Of a stretch of DNA of 64,000 bases, positions 34,538-44,354 are shown piece after piece (position 1 is the first letter of the stretch; each line of letters begins with the position of its first letter). The DNA is from Caballeronia terrestris (GTDB lineage Bacteria; Pseudomonadota; Gammaproteobacteria; Burkholderiales; Burkholderiaceae), in contig NZ_FCOL02000003.1 in NCBI RefSeq assembly GCF_001544515.1, positions 220,468-284,467 of the forward strand. Reading direction: 5' to 3'. The position numbers were made by a program, and so were the translations under genes. The notes beneath the pieces were generated by a model, which searched no databases, was not told the origin of the DNA, and saw nothing but the letters and a program-made list of their open reading frames with translations.

Positions 34538-35622
34538 CGTCCGATCCTTTCGTCGTTGCTGAAGAACACGGTCTCCGGCGCGGCGAGCCGCAGCCACACC
34601 GGACCGTCGTTCAGCGTCACGTGCGGCTCGACCTTCGCCTTGAACACGTGGCCATCGCAATCCGCCGTCACGAGCTGGTAGTTGCCGAGGCTTTGCGCGC
34701 GCACGAGCCGCGCCTTGACCGCGCCCGGCGTTTCGTTCTCGGAAAGCCGCGTGAATTCGGGACGGATGCCGAGCTTCAGATCACCGTTCGCGTGCTTCAA
34801 GGTCGCGAGCGTGTTCGCGTCGACTTGCAGGCGTTGCGAGCCGATCGTGACGGCATCGGCATCGAGCGCGATCGGGCAGAGGTTCATTCCCGGACTGCCG
34901 ATGAAGTACCCGACGAACGCGTGATCCGGCTTCAAAAACAGCGCCTCCGGCCCGCCTTTCTGCACGACGCGGCCGTTCGTCATCACGACCACTTCGTCGG
35001 CGAACGTGAGCGCTTCCACCTGATCGTGCGTCACGTAGATCAGCGTGAGCTTCAGTTGCTGATGGATCTTCTTCAACTGGCGCCGCAGCATCCACTTCAT
35101 GTGCGGATCGATCACGGTGAGCGGTTCGTCGAAGAGAATCGCGGCGACGTCCTTGCGCACGAGGCCGCGCCCGAGCGAAATCTTCTGCTTGGCATCCGCC
35201 GACAGGTTGCTCGCCTTGCGCTTCAGTTCGCGCGTCATGTCGAGGATTTCCGCGACTTCGTGCACGCGGGCATCGACTTCGCGCGCCGGCAGTTTGCGGT
35301 TGCGCAGCGGGAACGCAAGGTTGTCGAAGACGCTCATCGTGTCGTAGATCACGGGGAACTGGAACACCTGCGCGATGTTGCGTTCGCGCGCGCCAAGGCG
35401 GGTGACGTCGCGGCCATCGAAGAGTACGCGTCCTTCCGACGGCGTCACGAGCCCCGACACGATGTTGAGCAGCGTCGACTTCCCGCAACCGGACGGTCCC
35501 AGCAACGCGTACGCGCCGCCGTCTTCCCAGACCATGCTCATCGGCTGGAGCGCGTAGTCGTCGAGCGTCGCCGGGTTCGGGCGATACGCGTGCGCCAGGT
35601 TCTCGAACTCAATACGCGCCAT
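34534..35622 (-). CDS. glpT: Glycerol ABC transporter ATPase with degenerate signature
   Basis: A 362-residue ATPase of the sugar-importer type. Walker A is GPSGCGKST (42-50), Walker B is AILFDEP and the switch histidine H199 is in VTHD. The ABC signature is LSADAKQ (140-146) instead of LSGGQ. A C-terminal TOBE-like domain follows (GIRPEFTRLSENE and after). Paired with GlpS, which has a normal signature but no switch histidine, it gives one complete ATP site. GGAGG precedes the ATG at 35622; its start overlaps the end of glpS. Confidence 0.87.
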   Translation of the reverse strand: MARIEFENLAHAYRPNPATLDDYALQPMSMVWEDGGAYALLGPSGCGKSTLLNIVSGLVTPSEGRVLFDGRDVTRLGARERNIAQVFQFPVIYDTMSVFDNLAFPLRNRKLPAREVDARVHEVAEILDMTRELKRKASNLSADAKQKISLGRGLVRKDVAAILFDEPLTVIDPHMKWMLRRQLKKIHQQLKLTLIYVTHDQVEALTFADEVVVMTNGRVVQKGGPEALFLKPDHAFVGYFIGSPGMNLCPIALDADAVTIGSQRLQVDANTLATLKHANGDLKLGIRPEFTRLSENETPGAVKARLVRAQSLGNYQLVTADCDGHVFKAKVEPHVTLNDGPVWLRLAAPETVFFSNDERIGR

Positions 35623-36703
35623 GGCTCGCCTCCGGGCCGGACACGAGTTTGGCGTGCCCATCGAATACGAAGAGTTCGGCGGGATCGACGAATACGTCGA
35701 GTTCGGTGCCGAGCGCGATCTGGTGCACGCCCTGCAACTGCGCGACGAGATCGATGCCGCCCGTCTTCGTGTGGACGTGAAGATACGTTTCCGAGCCGCT
35801 CAGCTCGGCGAGTTCGAGCCGGCACGGCACCGCGATCGCGCGCGGCGTACGCGCCTCAAGCCGCAGATGCCCTGGCCGGATGCCGATGCGGCAGGTGGAA
35901 CCATCGGCGGCGCCGAGCCTGACCGGCACGTCGATGCCGATCGGCAGATGCGCGATGCCGTCGGCGGTGACTTCGCTCGTCAGCATGTTCATCGGCGGAT
36001 CGTTGAAGACGGCGGCGACATCGACGGTCGCCGGCGCGTTGTAGACGTCGAGCGTGCGGCCGTATTGCAGCACGCGGCCCTTGTCGACGATCGCCGTGTA
36101 GCCGCCGAGCAGCAGCGCTTCGAGCGGCTCGGTCGTCGCGTACACGACGGTCGTCTTGCCGTCGGCGAAGAGCGTCGCGAGTTCGGCGCGCAGTTCTTCG
36201 CGCAGCTTGTAGTCGAGGTTGACGAGCGGTTCGTCGAGCAGCACGAGCGACGAACGCTTGACGAGCGCCCGCGCCAGCGCGCAACGCTGCTGCTGCCCGC
36301 CTGACAGTTCGCCCGGCCGCCGTTGCAGTAAATGTTCGATATGAAGCTTCGCGGCGACTTCTTTCACGCGCACGGCGACCTGCTTCGAATCGACGCCCTG
36401 CAGCTTGAGCGGCGACGCGATGTTGTCGAACACGGTCATCGCCGGGTAGTTGATGAACTGCTGATAAACCATCGCGAGATTGCGCTGGCGCACACCGACG
36501 CCCGTCACGTCCTTCCCGTCGACGAGCACGCGCCCCGCGTTCGGTTTGTCGAGCCCGGCCATCACGCGCATCAGCGTGGTCTTGCCCGCCTGGGTGGGGC
36601 CGAGCAGCACGTTGATGGCGCCCGGCGTCAAGCGGAGATCGACGCCGTACAGATGCGTCTGCCCGCCCGAAACGACGGTGACCCGCTCCAGTTCCAAGAC
36701 CAA
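35609..36703 (-). CDS. glpS: Glycerol ABC transporter ATPase lacking the switch histidine
   Basis: A 364-residue ATPase with Walker A GPTQAGKTT (35-43), a Q-loop VYQQF, a normal signature LSGGQQQR (133-140), Walker B VLLDEP and a C-terminal TOBE-like domain. At the H-loop, where VTHD is expected, it reads ATTEP, with T191 in place of histidine. I place the start at TTG 36703, 6 bases after AAGGAG, because the protein then begins VLELERVTVVSGG like other GlpS proteins; the frame continues upstream without a better site. It is the first gene of the glp operon. Confidence 0.83.
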   Translation of the reverse strand: MVLELERVTVVSGGQTHLYGVDLRLTPGAINVLLGPTQAGKTTLMRVMAGLDKPNAGRVLVDGKDVTGVGVRQRNLAMVYQQFINYPAMTVFDNIASPLKLQGVDSKQVAVRVKEVAAKLHIEHLLQRRPGELSGGQQQRCALARALVKRSSLVLLDEPLVNLDYKLREELRAELATLFADGKTTVVYATTEPLEALLLGGYTAIVDKGRVLQYGRTLDVYNAPATVDVAAVFNDPPMNMLTSEVTADGIAHLPIGIDVPVRLGAADGSTCRIGIRPGHLRLEARTPRAIAVPCRLELAELSGSETYLHVHTKTGGIDLVAQLQGVHQIALGTELDVFVDPAELFVFDGHAKLVSGPEASHGAY

Positions 36704-37170
36704 AATGCGCTCCTTGTCGATGCCTGCTGTCTTTTCGTCGATGACCGTGCGCGCTTCGCCCGCCGCGGTCCGGCGCCATATGGCGCTCATCGGAGGCGCG
36801 CGCTCATGGGCCGTGCGTGCGGGTGGTCGTCGAAAAAAGTGTCGCCGGCCGCGCGGCGAAGCCGGCTCGGGAAAGGCGCGGGCGTCCGCTTTGCGGGACG
36901 CGGCCAAGGAAACTGCCAGGCGTTTGGTTCATCCATGTCTCGTTCGTTTTTATTGGACACCGATGCTGCGGTCGTGGCCCTGATTTTCAAAAAGGAAACC
37001 AAAACAACAAGGAGCATGTTCCTTTTTGTTCGTTTACGTTGAAATCGGGGTTAACCATACAGAAGTACGCCAAACGCCCGACGAACGTCTGACGCGAATC
37101 GCTGAAGTGTAATCGTGCGCTCTGGCGCTTGCGATCGGGGTTCGCATTGAGACGACGCGGGTGCGCAATG
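36704..37170. promoter_or_regulatory. Upstream region of the glp operon
   Basis: About 470 bases between glpS and the oxlT terminator. On the + strand TCGTTCGTTTTTATT (36939-36955) and TTGTTCGTTTACGTTG (37026-37041) are TTCGTTT-containing direct repeats of the kind bound by GlpR-type (DeoR family) repressors, so they are candidate operators. No glpR or glpD gene is present next to this cluster. No protein-coding frame here looks real. Confidence 0.4.
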
Positions 37171-37208
37171 AAAAGCGGCGGACGCTCGTCGCGTCCGCCG
37201 CTTTTTTT
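37171..37208. terminator. Terminator after the MFS antiporter gene
   Basis: A 14-bp perfect stem, AAAGCGGCGGACGC with its complement at 37191-37204, closes on a TCGTC loop. On the minus strand it is preceded by an A-run and followed by TTTTCATT; on the plus strand it ends in seven T. It lies just beyond the stop of the antiporter gene. Confidence 0.85.
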
Positions 37209-37224
37209 CGAACGAAGGTCGTCG

Positions 37225-38529
37225 TCAGTCCTTGATCGGCGACCCGTACTGCATGTCGACCGATGCCCGCGAATGCTTCTGCACATGCGCGTGACGCATC
37301 GGCTTGAGCACGAAAATCGCGAGGAGCGCGGAAAGCGCCGCCATCCCCGCAGCCAGCGTGAACACCGCGTGCCAGCTTCCGGTCATCGTCGTAATGACGC
37401 TGCTGAACGGCACCAGCAACGCCGCCGTTCCCTTCGCCGTGTACAGCAGGCCCGCGTTGGTTGCAGCGAACTTCGGCCCGAAGGTGTCGCCGCACGTCGC
37501 CGGGAAGAGGCTGTAGATTTCACCCCAGGCGAAGAACACGATGCCCGTCAGCACGACGAACGCCACCGGGCTGTGCCCGTACTTCGACAGCATCATGATG
37601 CCGACCGCCTCGACCGCGAACGCGATGAACATCGTGTTCTCCCGGCCGATGCGGTCCGACACCCAGCCGAAGAACGGCCGCGTCAGCCCGTTGAGCACGC
37701 GGTCGATCGTGAGCGCAAAGGTCAGCGCGGGCAGCGTGAGACCGAGGATCGACACGGGTGAATCGTGCAGGCCGAAGTCCTTCGCGATCGGCCCGAGCTG
37801 CGCGGTCGCCATCAGGCCACCAGCCGCCATCATCACGAACATCAGGTACATGACCCAGAAGATCGGCGACGACAACACCTGCTTCGGACTCGCGTTGTAG
37901 ACCGCGCGCTTGAGCGCGTTCTTGACCGGCGCGAGCAACTCGGCGGGCGGCGCGAACAGCGCCATGCCGAGGAAGAACACGATCAGGCCCTGCCCGAGAC
38001 CGAACCAGAGGAAGGTCGACTCGTAGCCGCTGTTCTTGATCATGTGCGCGATCGGCACGACGGTCGCCGCCGACCCCGCTCCGAAGCCCGCCGCGGTAAT
38101 GCCCGCCGCGAGCCCCCGGCGATTCGGGAACCACTTCAACGCATTGCCGACGCACGTTCCGTACACCGCGCCCGCGCCCACGCCGCCGACCGCCGCCGCG
38201 AAATAGAGCATCGGCAGGGAAGCCGCGTAGGAGTTGATGACCCACGCGATGGCGCACAGCAGCCCGCCCACGACGACCACCGGACGCGGGCCGTACTTGT
38301 CGACGAGATAGCCTTCGATCGGAACGAGCCAGGTTTCAGTCACGACGAAAATCGTGAACGCGACCTGAATGGCCGCGCGTCCCCAGTGGTACTTCTCATC
38401 GATGGGGTTCACGAATAGCGTCCAGCCGTACTGCATGTTGGCGATCATCGCCATGCAGACCACGCCGAACACGAGTTGCACCCACGGCGAAGCTAGACGC
38501 GACGCCCCTGCCTGACGTTCCGTTTCCAT
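37225..38529 (-). CDS. Oxalate/formate antiporter-like MFS transporter
   Basis: A 434-residue major facilitator with 12 predicted helices, in the OxlT family (oxalate/formate antiporter). Marks include QYGWTLFVNPIDEKYHWGRAAIQVAFTIFVVTETW, the loop DKYGPRPVVVVGG, GGVGAGAVYGTCVGNALKWFPNRRGLAAGITAAGFG and FFGWVSDRIGRENTM. AGGAGAC precedes the ATG. The usual partner enzymes formyl-CoA transferase and oxalyl-CoA decarboxylase are not nearby, so the substrate could be another small organic acid. A palindromic operator candidate lies about 85 bases upstream. Confidence 0.82.
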   Translation of the reverse strand: METERQAGASRLASPWVQLVFGVVCMAMIANMQYGWTLFVNPIDEKYHWGRAAIQVAFTIFVVTETWLVPIEGYLVDKYGPRPVVVVGGLLCAIAWVINSYAASLPMLYFAAAVGGVGAGAVYGTCVGNALKWFPNRRGLAAGITAAGFGAGSAATVVPIAHMIKNSGYESTFLWFGLGQGLIVFFLGMALFAPPAELLAPVKNALKRAVYNASPKQVLSSPIFWVMYLMFVMMAAGGLMATAQLGPIAKDFGLHDSPVSILGLTLPALTFALTIDRVLNGLTRPFFGWVSDRIGRENTMFIAFAVEAVGIMMLSKYGHSPVAFVVLTGIVFFAWGEIYSLFPATCGDTFGPKFAATNAGLLYTAKGTAALLVPFSSVITTMTGSWHAVFTLAAGMAALSALLAIFVLKPMRHAHVQKHSRASVDMQYGSPIKD

Positions 38530-38611
38530 GCCTGTCTCCTAAGCTTGTCTGACTTTTCGTTGGGATACCTCGCGGCATCCTCCGGTGTTGCTCAATTTTC
38601 TGGAGCAATCA

Positions 38612-38635
38612 GATATACACAGTATGTGATATATC
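38612..38635. promoter_or_regulatory. Candidate operator upstream of the MFS antiporter
   Basis: GATATACAC and GTGATATATC are near-inverted arms around AGTAT, about 85 bases before the antiporter start codon. The AT-rich palindrome resembles sites of GntR/FadR-type repressors. No regulator gene lies next to it. Confidence 0.45.
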
Positions 38636-38735
38636 AAGTAAGTCAAGCGAAAGAATCGATGGGGTTTTCACTAGGAAGTCTTTCAACGTAAGCGTTTGAA
38701 AGCAGGTGCTTAATGATTTCGGCAAGGCGAAAAAA

Positions 38736-38763
38736 AGGCCCCCCAGCAAATGCTGGCGGGCCT
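38736..38763 (-). terminator. Terminator of the OprD-type porin gene
   Basis: Two 6-bp stem segments, AGGCCC and CCAGCA with their complements, pair across one mismatch and an AA loop (38736-38763). On the minus strand they are followed by TTTTTTT. It lies about 150 bases after the porin stop. Confidence 0.75.
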
Positions 38764-38911
38764 GAGACATGACGCGAGACATGGCGATCCGCGACACGCA
38801 CTCACGTTATAGACGAAAGGTTAATGTAATGCGAAGGTTTATGATTGTAGGTTTCCCTAGGATGATCGGCGCGTTCGTTTCGGGCATGCTTCCAAGCCCC
38901 CGCGAATCGTC

Positions 38912-40321
38912 TTAGAACACGTTCACCGGCACGTTGACCATCAGGCGGTACACGTCGCTCGAACTGTCCGAGTAGTACTGGCTGCCGTGGTGATGCATGT
39001 AATAAAACTTCATCGACGTGTTTTTCAACGGTCCGCTCGCAATCGTGTAACTCGGAATTACGCCGAATTCGTAATGCGTGCCGTGGACTGGCTCGCCGTT
39101 TTTCCAATAGAGGTCGTGTAGCGCACTCGACGGATTGGCATATCGGTTCGCCGATGTCGTCGCGTCGGCACCCCAACCGTAGGCGGTCCACATCGTCATT
39201 TTCAGGCCGGGCGCGCCATAATCCTTGAAGTTGATCGAATACGAGAGGCTGAGCGACTTTTCGTGCGGCGCGTTGTAATCGACGTCGAGCGAATTGGCGA
39301 GATAATCGCCGGCGGACTGGCCGACATAATCGAAGAACTGATTGCTCGCGATCTGCTGGAAGCCGATCTGCACGGTATGCGCGTTATGCTGCCCTGACAG
39401 CGCCAGGCTATATGCGTGATTATTGATCGGACCTTCCCGGCTTTGGCCGACGTCGTGTGTGTAGTAATACTGGAGCGCGCCGGTCCAGCGAATCGCCGAC
39501 GGGCTGCCGATACTATGCGACGCCGTTAGATAATACTGATCCCACACGTTTTCCGCACGGCTGCCGTAAAGAGAAATCGCGGTATCGTCGCCAATCGTAT
39601 AATCGCCGCCCGCATACGTGAAACGGCTGAACTTCACGCCGCCATATTCCGTCGAGAGCGACGATGTGCTCGTCATGCCCCGCGCCAGCACGGCGTCGAC
39701 GCTACCCGCCTTGAGCGTGAGGCTCCTGATCTCGTCGCTGGCGAGCGAGAAGCCGCGATAAGTAGGCGGCAGCGCGCGATTATCGTGCGGTACGAGATAG
39801 GGATTATCGAAGAGCTGCTGGCCGTATTTCAGCACCGTATTCGATACACGCGCCTTCACGTCCCACACGCCCGGATACGTCCACGCAAGCTGATTTTGTC
39901 CGGTGCCGTCGGCATTCAGATGCACACGATTCCCCGCCCCGTTCCCGCCATTCAGTTTCAACGCGCTGAAAAGCGACGCATCGAAACCGACGCCGAACAG
40001 TCCGCGCGTATAGCCCGATTCGAATACCGCCTGATTCCCGATGACCCACGCATCCTTTTTCTTGAGGCCTTCCGCTTCGAAATGCTCCGAATAAGATCGG
40101 AACAGCAAGTTGAAATGCGAATCCTCGATAAATCCCTTCGATTGCGATTGCTTGCTGATCGGCGCATCGGCTTCGGTATTCGGCGGCGAACTCGGCGGCG
40201 CCTCGGTATGGCGCGAAGGCGGTTCGGTTTCGGTTTCCTCGGCATAGGCCGCGACCGTGCCGGCCATGAGGCCGCTAAAAAGCAAAATCGATAAGGCGAG
40301 TGAACGCTTCTGTTTTTTCAC
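38912..40321 (-). CDS. OprD-family outer membrane porin
   Basis: A 469-residue outer membrane protein: a signal peptide (about 1-27), a Pro/Glu-rich linker (about 28-60) and an 18-strand-type barrel. The start SKGFIEDSHFNLLFRSYSEHFEAEGLKKKDAWVIGNQAVFESGYTRG is diagnostic for OprD, and it ends in phenylalanine as outer membrane proteins do. OprD porins take up amino acids, peptides or small organic acids. The start codon is GTG. Sitting directly downstream of the oligopeptide transporter on the same strand, it is probably the outer-membrane route for the same peptides. Confidence 0.9.
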   Translation of the reverse strand: MKKQKRSLALSILLFSGLMAGTVAAYAEETETEPPSRHTEAPPSSPPNTEADAPISKQSQSKGFIEDSHFNLLFRSYSEHFEAEGLKKKDAWVIGNQAVFESGYTRGLFGVGFDASLFSALKLNGGNGAGNRVHLNADGTGQNQLAWTYPGVWDVKARVSNTVLKYGQQLFDNPYLVPHDNRALPPTYRGFSLASDEIRSLTLKAGSVDAVLARGMTSTSSLSTEYGGVKFSRFTYAGGDYTIGDDTAISLYGSRAENVWDQYYLTASHSIGSPSAIRWTGALQYYYTHDVGQSREGPINNHAYSLALSGQHNAHTVQIGFQQIASNQFFDYVGQSAGDYLANSLDVDYNAPHEKSLSLSYSINFKDYGAPGLKMTMWTAYGWGADATTSANRYANPSSALHDLYWKNGEPVHGTHYEFGVIPSYTIASGPLKNTSMKFYYMHHHGSQYYSDSSSDVYRLMVNVPVNVF

Positions 40322-40500
40322 GGAAAGATCCCCACTTGTTCTTAAATGTTGCTGACTGCCGATTCAAATCGAAGGAATGCACTGAGCCGTGCCCGGCGGT
40401 CGGAAAGACCGGGGCATCGGATCAAAAGCGGGGGATTGAGGATTTATGGGAGGTTCTTGTTCTCTAGCTCATGGGTCTTGTTCAAAGTCGGGGAAAATGC

Positions 40501-41476
40501 TCAAGCGAGCAGACAGGCCGCCGCCGTGCCGTCCGAAAGTTTGCGCAGCGCAGGCACTTCCTGCGCGCAACGCGCCTCGGCAATCGGGCAGCGCGTGCGG
40601 AACACGCAGCCGGAAGGCGGATCGATCGGACTCGGGATGTCGCCGGAAAGTATCTGCACGACCTTGCGGCGTTCGACGGCCGGATCGGGCACGGGCACCG
40701 CCGAGAGCAAAGCGCGCGTGTACGGATGGCGCGGCACGTCGTACAGCGATTGTTTGCCGGCAAGCTCCATCACGCGGCCGAGGTACATCACCATCACGCG
40801 ATCGGAGATGTGCTTGACCACCGCGAGATCGTGCGCGATGAAGATCAGCGCAAGTCCCATCTCCGCCTGCAGCGACTTCAGCAAATTGACGATCTGCGCC
40901 TGGATCGACACATCGAGCGCGGACACCGGTTCGTCGCACACGACGAGTTTCGGCTCGACGACGAGCGCTCGCGCAATGCAGATCCGCTGGCACTGTCCGC
41001 CGGAAAACTCGTGGGCATAGCGGTTGATCATCTGGTCGCGCAGGCCGACTTTCGCCATCATCGCGCGCACGCGCTGCATGGTTTCGTCCTTCGACATCCC
41101 CGGCCGATGCTCGCGCAACGGCTCCGCGATGATCTGCCCGACCGTCATGCGCGGATCGAGCGACGCGAGCGGGTCCTGGAAGATCATCTGGATATCGCGC
41201 CGCACGTCGTGCCATGCGCGCGTTGACGCTCCCGAGAGGTCCTCGCCCATCCACACGATCTCGCCGTGCGTCGCGGGGATCAGGTTGAGGATCGCGCGCG
41301 AAAGCGTGGATTTTCCGCAGCCCGACTCGCCGACCACGCCGAGCGTCTCGCCTGCCTTCAGGTCGAAGCTGACGCCATCGACGGCTTTCAGCGTGCGCGA
41401 CGGCGCCCACGGCAGGCGGCTCTTCGCTCTGACCTTGAAATGCACCTGCACGTCGCGCACGGAGAGAATGGTTCGC

Positions 41477-41484
<8 letters not shown>
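40501..41484 (-). CDS. oppF: Oligopeptide ABC transporter ATPase
   Basis: A 327-residue ATPase of the dipeptide/oligopeptide class. Walker A is GESGCGKST, the signature is FSGGQCQR, Walker B is VVCDEP, and H-loop IAHD is intact. The C-terminal oligopeptide extension with cysteines (CVFRTRCPIAEARC) matches the DppF/OppF iron-sulfur-type tail. Its ATG overlaps the oppD stop by 8 bases, with AGGAG before it. It is the last gene of the opp operon; the porin lies 180 bases further on. Confidence 0.9.
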
Positions 41485-42478
<994 letters not shown>

Positions 42479-42483
42479 CACGC

Positions 42484-43383
42484 TCACCGATCCTTCGGGT
42501 CGAGCGCATCGCGCAGCCCGTCGCCGATAAAGTTGATGCAATAGAGCGTCACCGACAAGAGCGCAGCCGGGAACAGCAAAATCCACGGCGAGCTTTCCAT
42601 CACGCCGACGCCGTCCTGGATCAGCACGCCCCAGCTCGTCATCGGCTCCTGCACGCCGAGACCGAGAAACGACAGCACCGATTCCGTCAGGATCACGCCG
42701 GGCACGGTCACGGTCGTATAGATCGCGACGATGCCGAGCAAATTCGGCACTACGTGCCGCACGATGATGCCACTCGTCGATACGCCGATCGCGCGCGCCG
42801 CCTCCACGTACTCCTTCGAGCGGATCGCGAGCGTCTGGCCGCGCACGACGCGCGCCATGTCCATCCACGAGAACACGGTGATCGTGAGCACGACGAGGTA
42901 GAACTCGCGGCCGAGCAGCGTCACCATCAGGATCGCGATCAGCAGGTACGGAATCGCGTACATCATGTCGACGAAGCGCATCATCGCGTTGTCCACGCGC
43001 CCGCCGACGAAGCCCGCGATCGCGCCCCACACGATGCCGAGCGTCACCGAGGTCAGCGTCGCGAGCGCGCCGATCATCAGCGAGACGCGCCCGCCGATCA
43101 GGCAGCGCACGAGCAGGTCGCGGCCGGTTTCGTCGGTGCCGAAGAGATGCCAGTTCGCGAAGGAGGGTGTGCCGCTCATCGCGTTCCAGTCGGCGGAATC
43201 GAACTGGTTCGGCAGCAGCATCGGGCCGAACATGCATGCGATCGTGATCAGCGCGAGCAGCACGGCGCTCGTGACCGCAGCCTTGTTGCGCATGAAGCGC
43301 AGACGCGCGTCCTGCCACGGGCTGCGGCCTTCGAGCGGCGCGGCGGCGGCTTTTTCGAGCAGCGGCGCGAGGGAGGTTTTCAT
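42484..43383 (-). CDS. oppC: Oligopeptide ABC transporter permease
   Basis: A 299-residue permease with six helices and a long cytoplasmic N-terminus. The NWHLFGTDETGRDLLVRCLIGGRVSL block is diagnostic of DppC/OppC, and the EAA loop is EYVEAARAIGVSTSGIIVRHVVPN. Two start codons are possible, 43395 and 43383; GAGG stands 6 bases before the second, which I prefer. It ends 5 bases before oppD. Confidence 0.9.
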   Translation of the reverse strand: MKTSLAPLLEKAAAAPLEGRSPWQDARLRFMRNKAAVTSAVLLALITIACMFGPMLLPNQFDSADWNAMSGTPSFANWHLFGTDETGRDLLVRCLIGGRVSLMIGALATLTSVTLGIVWGAIAGFVGGRVDNAMMRFVDMMYAIPYLLIAILMVTLLGREFYLVVLTITVFSWMDMARVVRGQTLAIRSKEYVEAARAIGVSTSGIIVRHVVPNLLGIVAIYTTVTVPGVILTESVLSFLGLGVQEPMTSWGVLIQDGVGVMESSPWILLFPAALLSVTLYCINFIGDGLRDALDPKDR

Positions 43384-43396
43384 TGCCGGCCTCATG

Positions 43397-44317
43397 TCAG
43401 TAGCGGATCTTCGGATCGAGCCACGCGTACGCGAGATCGACCAGCAGGTTGAGCAGCACGGCCACGACCGTGACGAGAACGACGAGTCCGAGCACGAGCG
43501 TGTAATCGCGATTGGCCGCGCCGTTGACGATCAGCTTGCCGATGCCCGGCAGCGAGAACACCGATTCGGTGACGACCGCCGCCGTGATCGACGAGATCGC
43601 GAGCGGCCCGATCACCGAGACGACGGGGATCAGCGTCGGACGTAATGCGTGCCGAAAGACGATGGTCCAGCGCGACAGCCCCTTGGCGTACGCGGTGCGG
43701 ATGTAGTTCGTGTTCATCACTTCGATCAGGCTCGCGCGCGTCACGCGGCCGACGGTCGCCACGTTGATCATCACGAGCAGGAGGATCGGCAGGACCATGT
43801 AGCGGATGTCGAAGCTGTTCCAGCCGCCGGCCGGCAGCCATTTCAGCAGGATCGCGAACACGAGGATCAGCACCGGCCCGATCACGAACGACGGAAACGC
43901 GCTGCCCGCATTGCTCACGAGCATCAGCAGATAGTCGGCGGCGCTGTTGCGATAGAGCGCCGCGAGAATCCCGAGCGCGACGCCGATCACGATCGACAGC
44001 AGCATCGACACGCCGCCGATCGTGAGCGACACCGGCAGCGCGCGCAGTACGAGCTCGTTGACGCTCCAGTCGGCGTAACGGAACGACGCGCCGAGGTCGC
44101 CGTGCAGCAGGCTGTCGAGATAGAGCAGGTACTGCTTCCAGAGCGGCTCGCCGAGATGGTATTTCGCCTGCAGGTTGGCGAGCACTTCCGCCGACACCTT
44201 GCGCTCGCCGTCGAAGGGACCGCCGGGCGTGGCGTGCAGCAGCAGATAGCAGGCCGTGATGACAAGCAACAGCGTGGGCAGCGTCAGCAGCACGCGCCTC
44301 AATGTGTACGACCACAT
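43397..44317 (-). CDS. oppB: Oligopeptide ABC transporter permease
   Basis: A 306-residue permease with six helices. MWSYTLRRVLLTLPTLLLVITACYLLLHATPGGPFDGER is the classic OppB start, and NYIRTAYAKGLSRWTIVFRHALRPTLIPV is its EAA loop. AGGAGA precedes the ATG. It is second in the operon after oppA with a 37-base gap. Confidence 0.92.
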   Translation of the reverse strand: MWSYTLRRVLLTLPTLLLVITACYLLLHATPGGPFDGERKVSAEVLANLQAKYHLGEPLWKQYLLYLDSLLHGDLGASFRYADWSVNELVLRALPVSLTIGGVSMLLSIVIGVALGILAALYRNSAADYLLMLVSNAGSAFPSFVIGPVLILVFAILLKWLPAGGWNSFDIRYMVLPILLLVMINVATVGRVTRASLIEVMNTNYIRTAYAKGLSRWTIVFRHALRPTLIPVVSVIGPLAISSITAAVVTESVFSLPGIGKLIVNGAANRDYTLVLGLVVLVTVVAVLLNLLVDLAYAWLDPKIRY

Positions 44318-44354
44318 GGGTATGTCTCCTCGCGGACAGCGCCGCGATCCGCCG

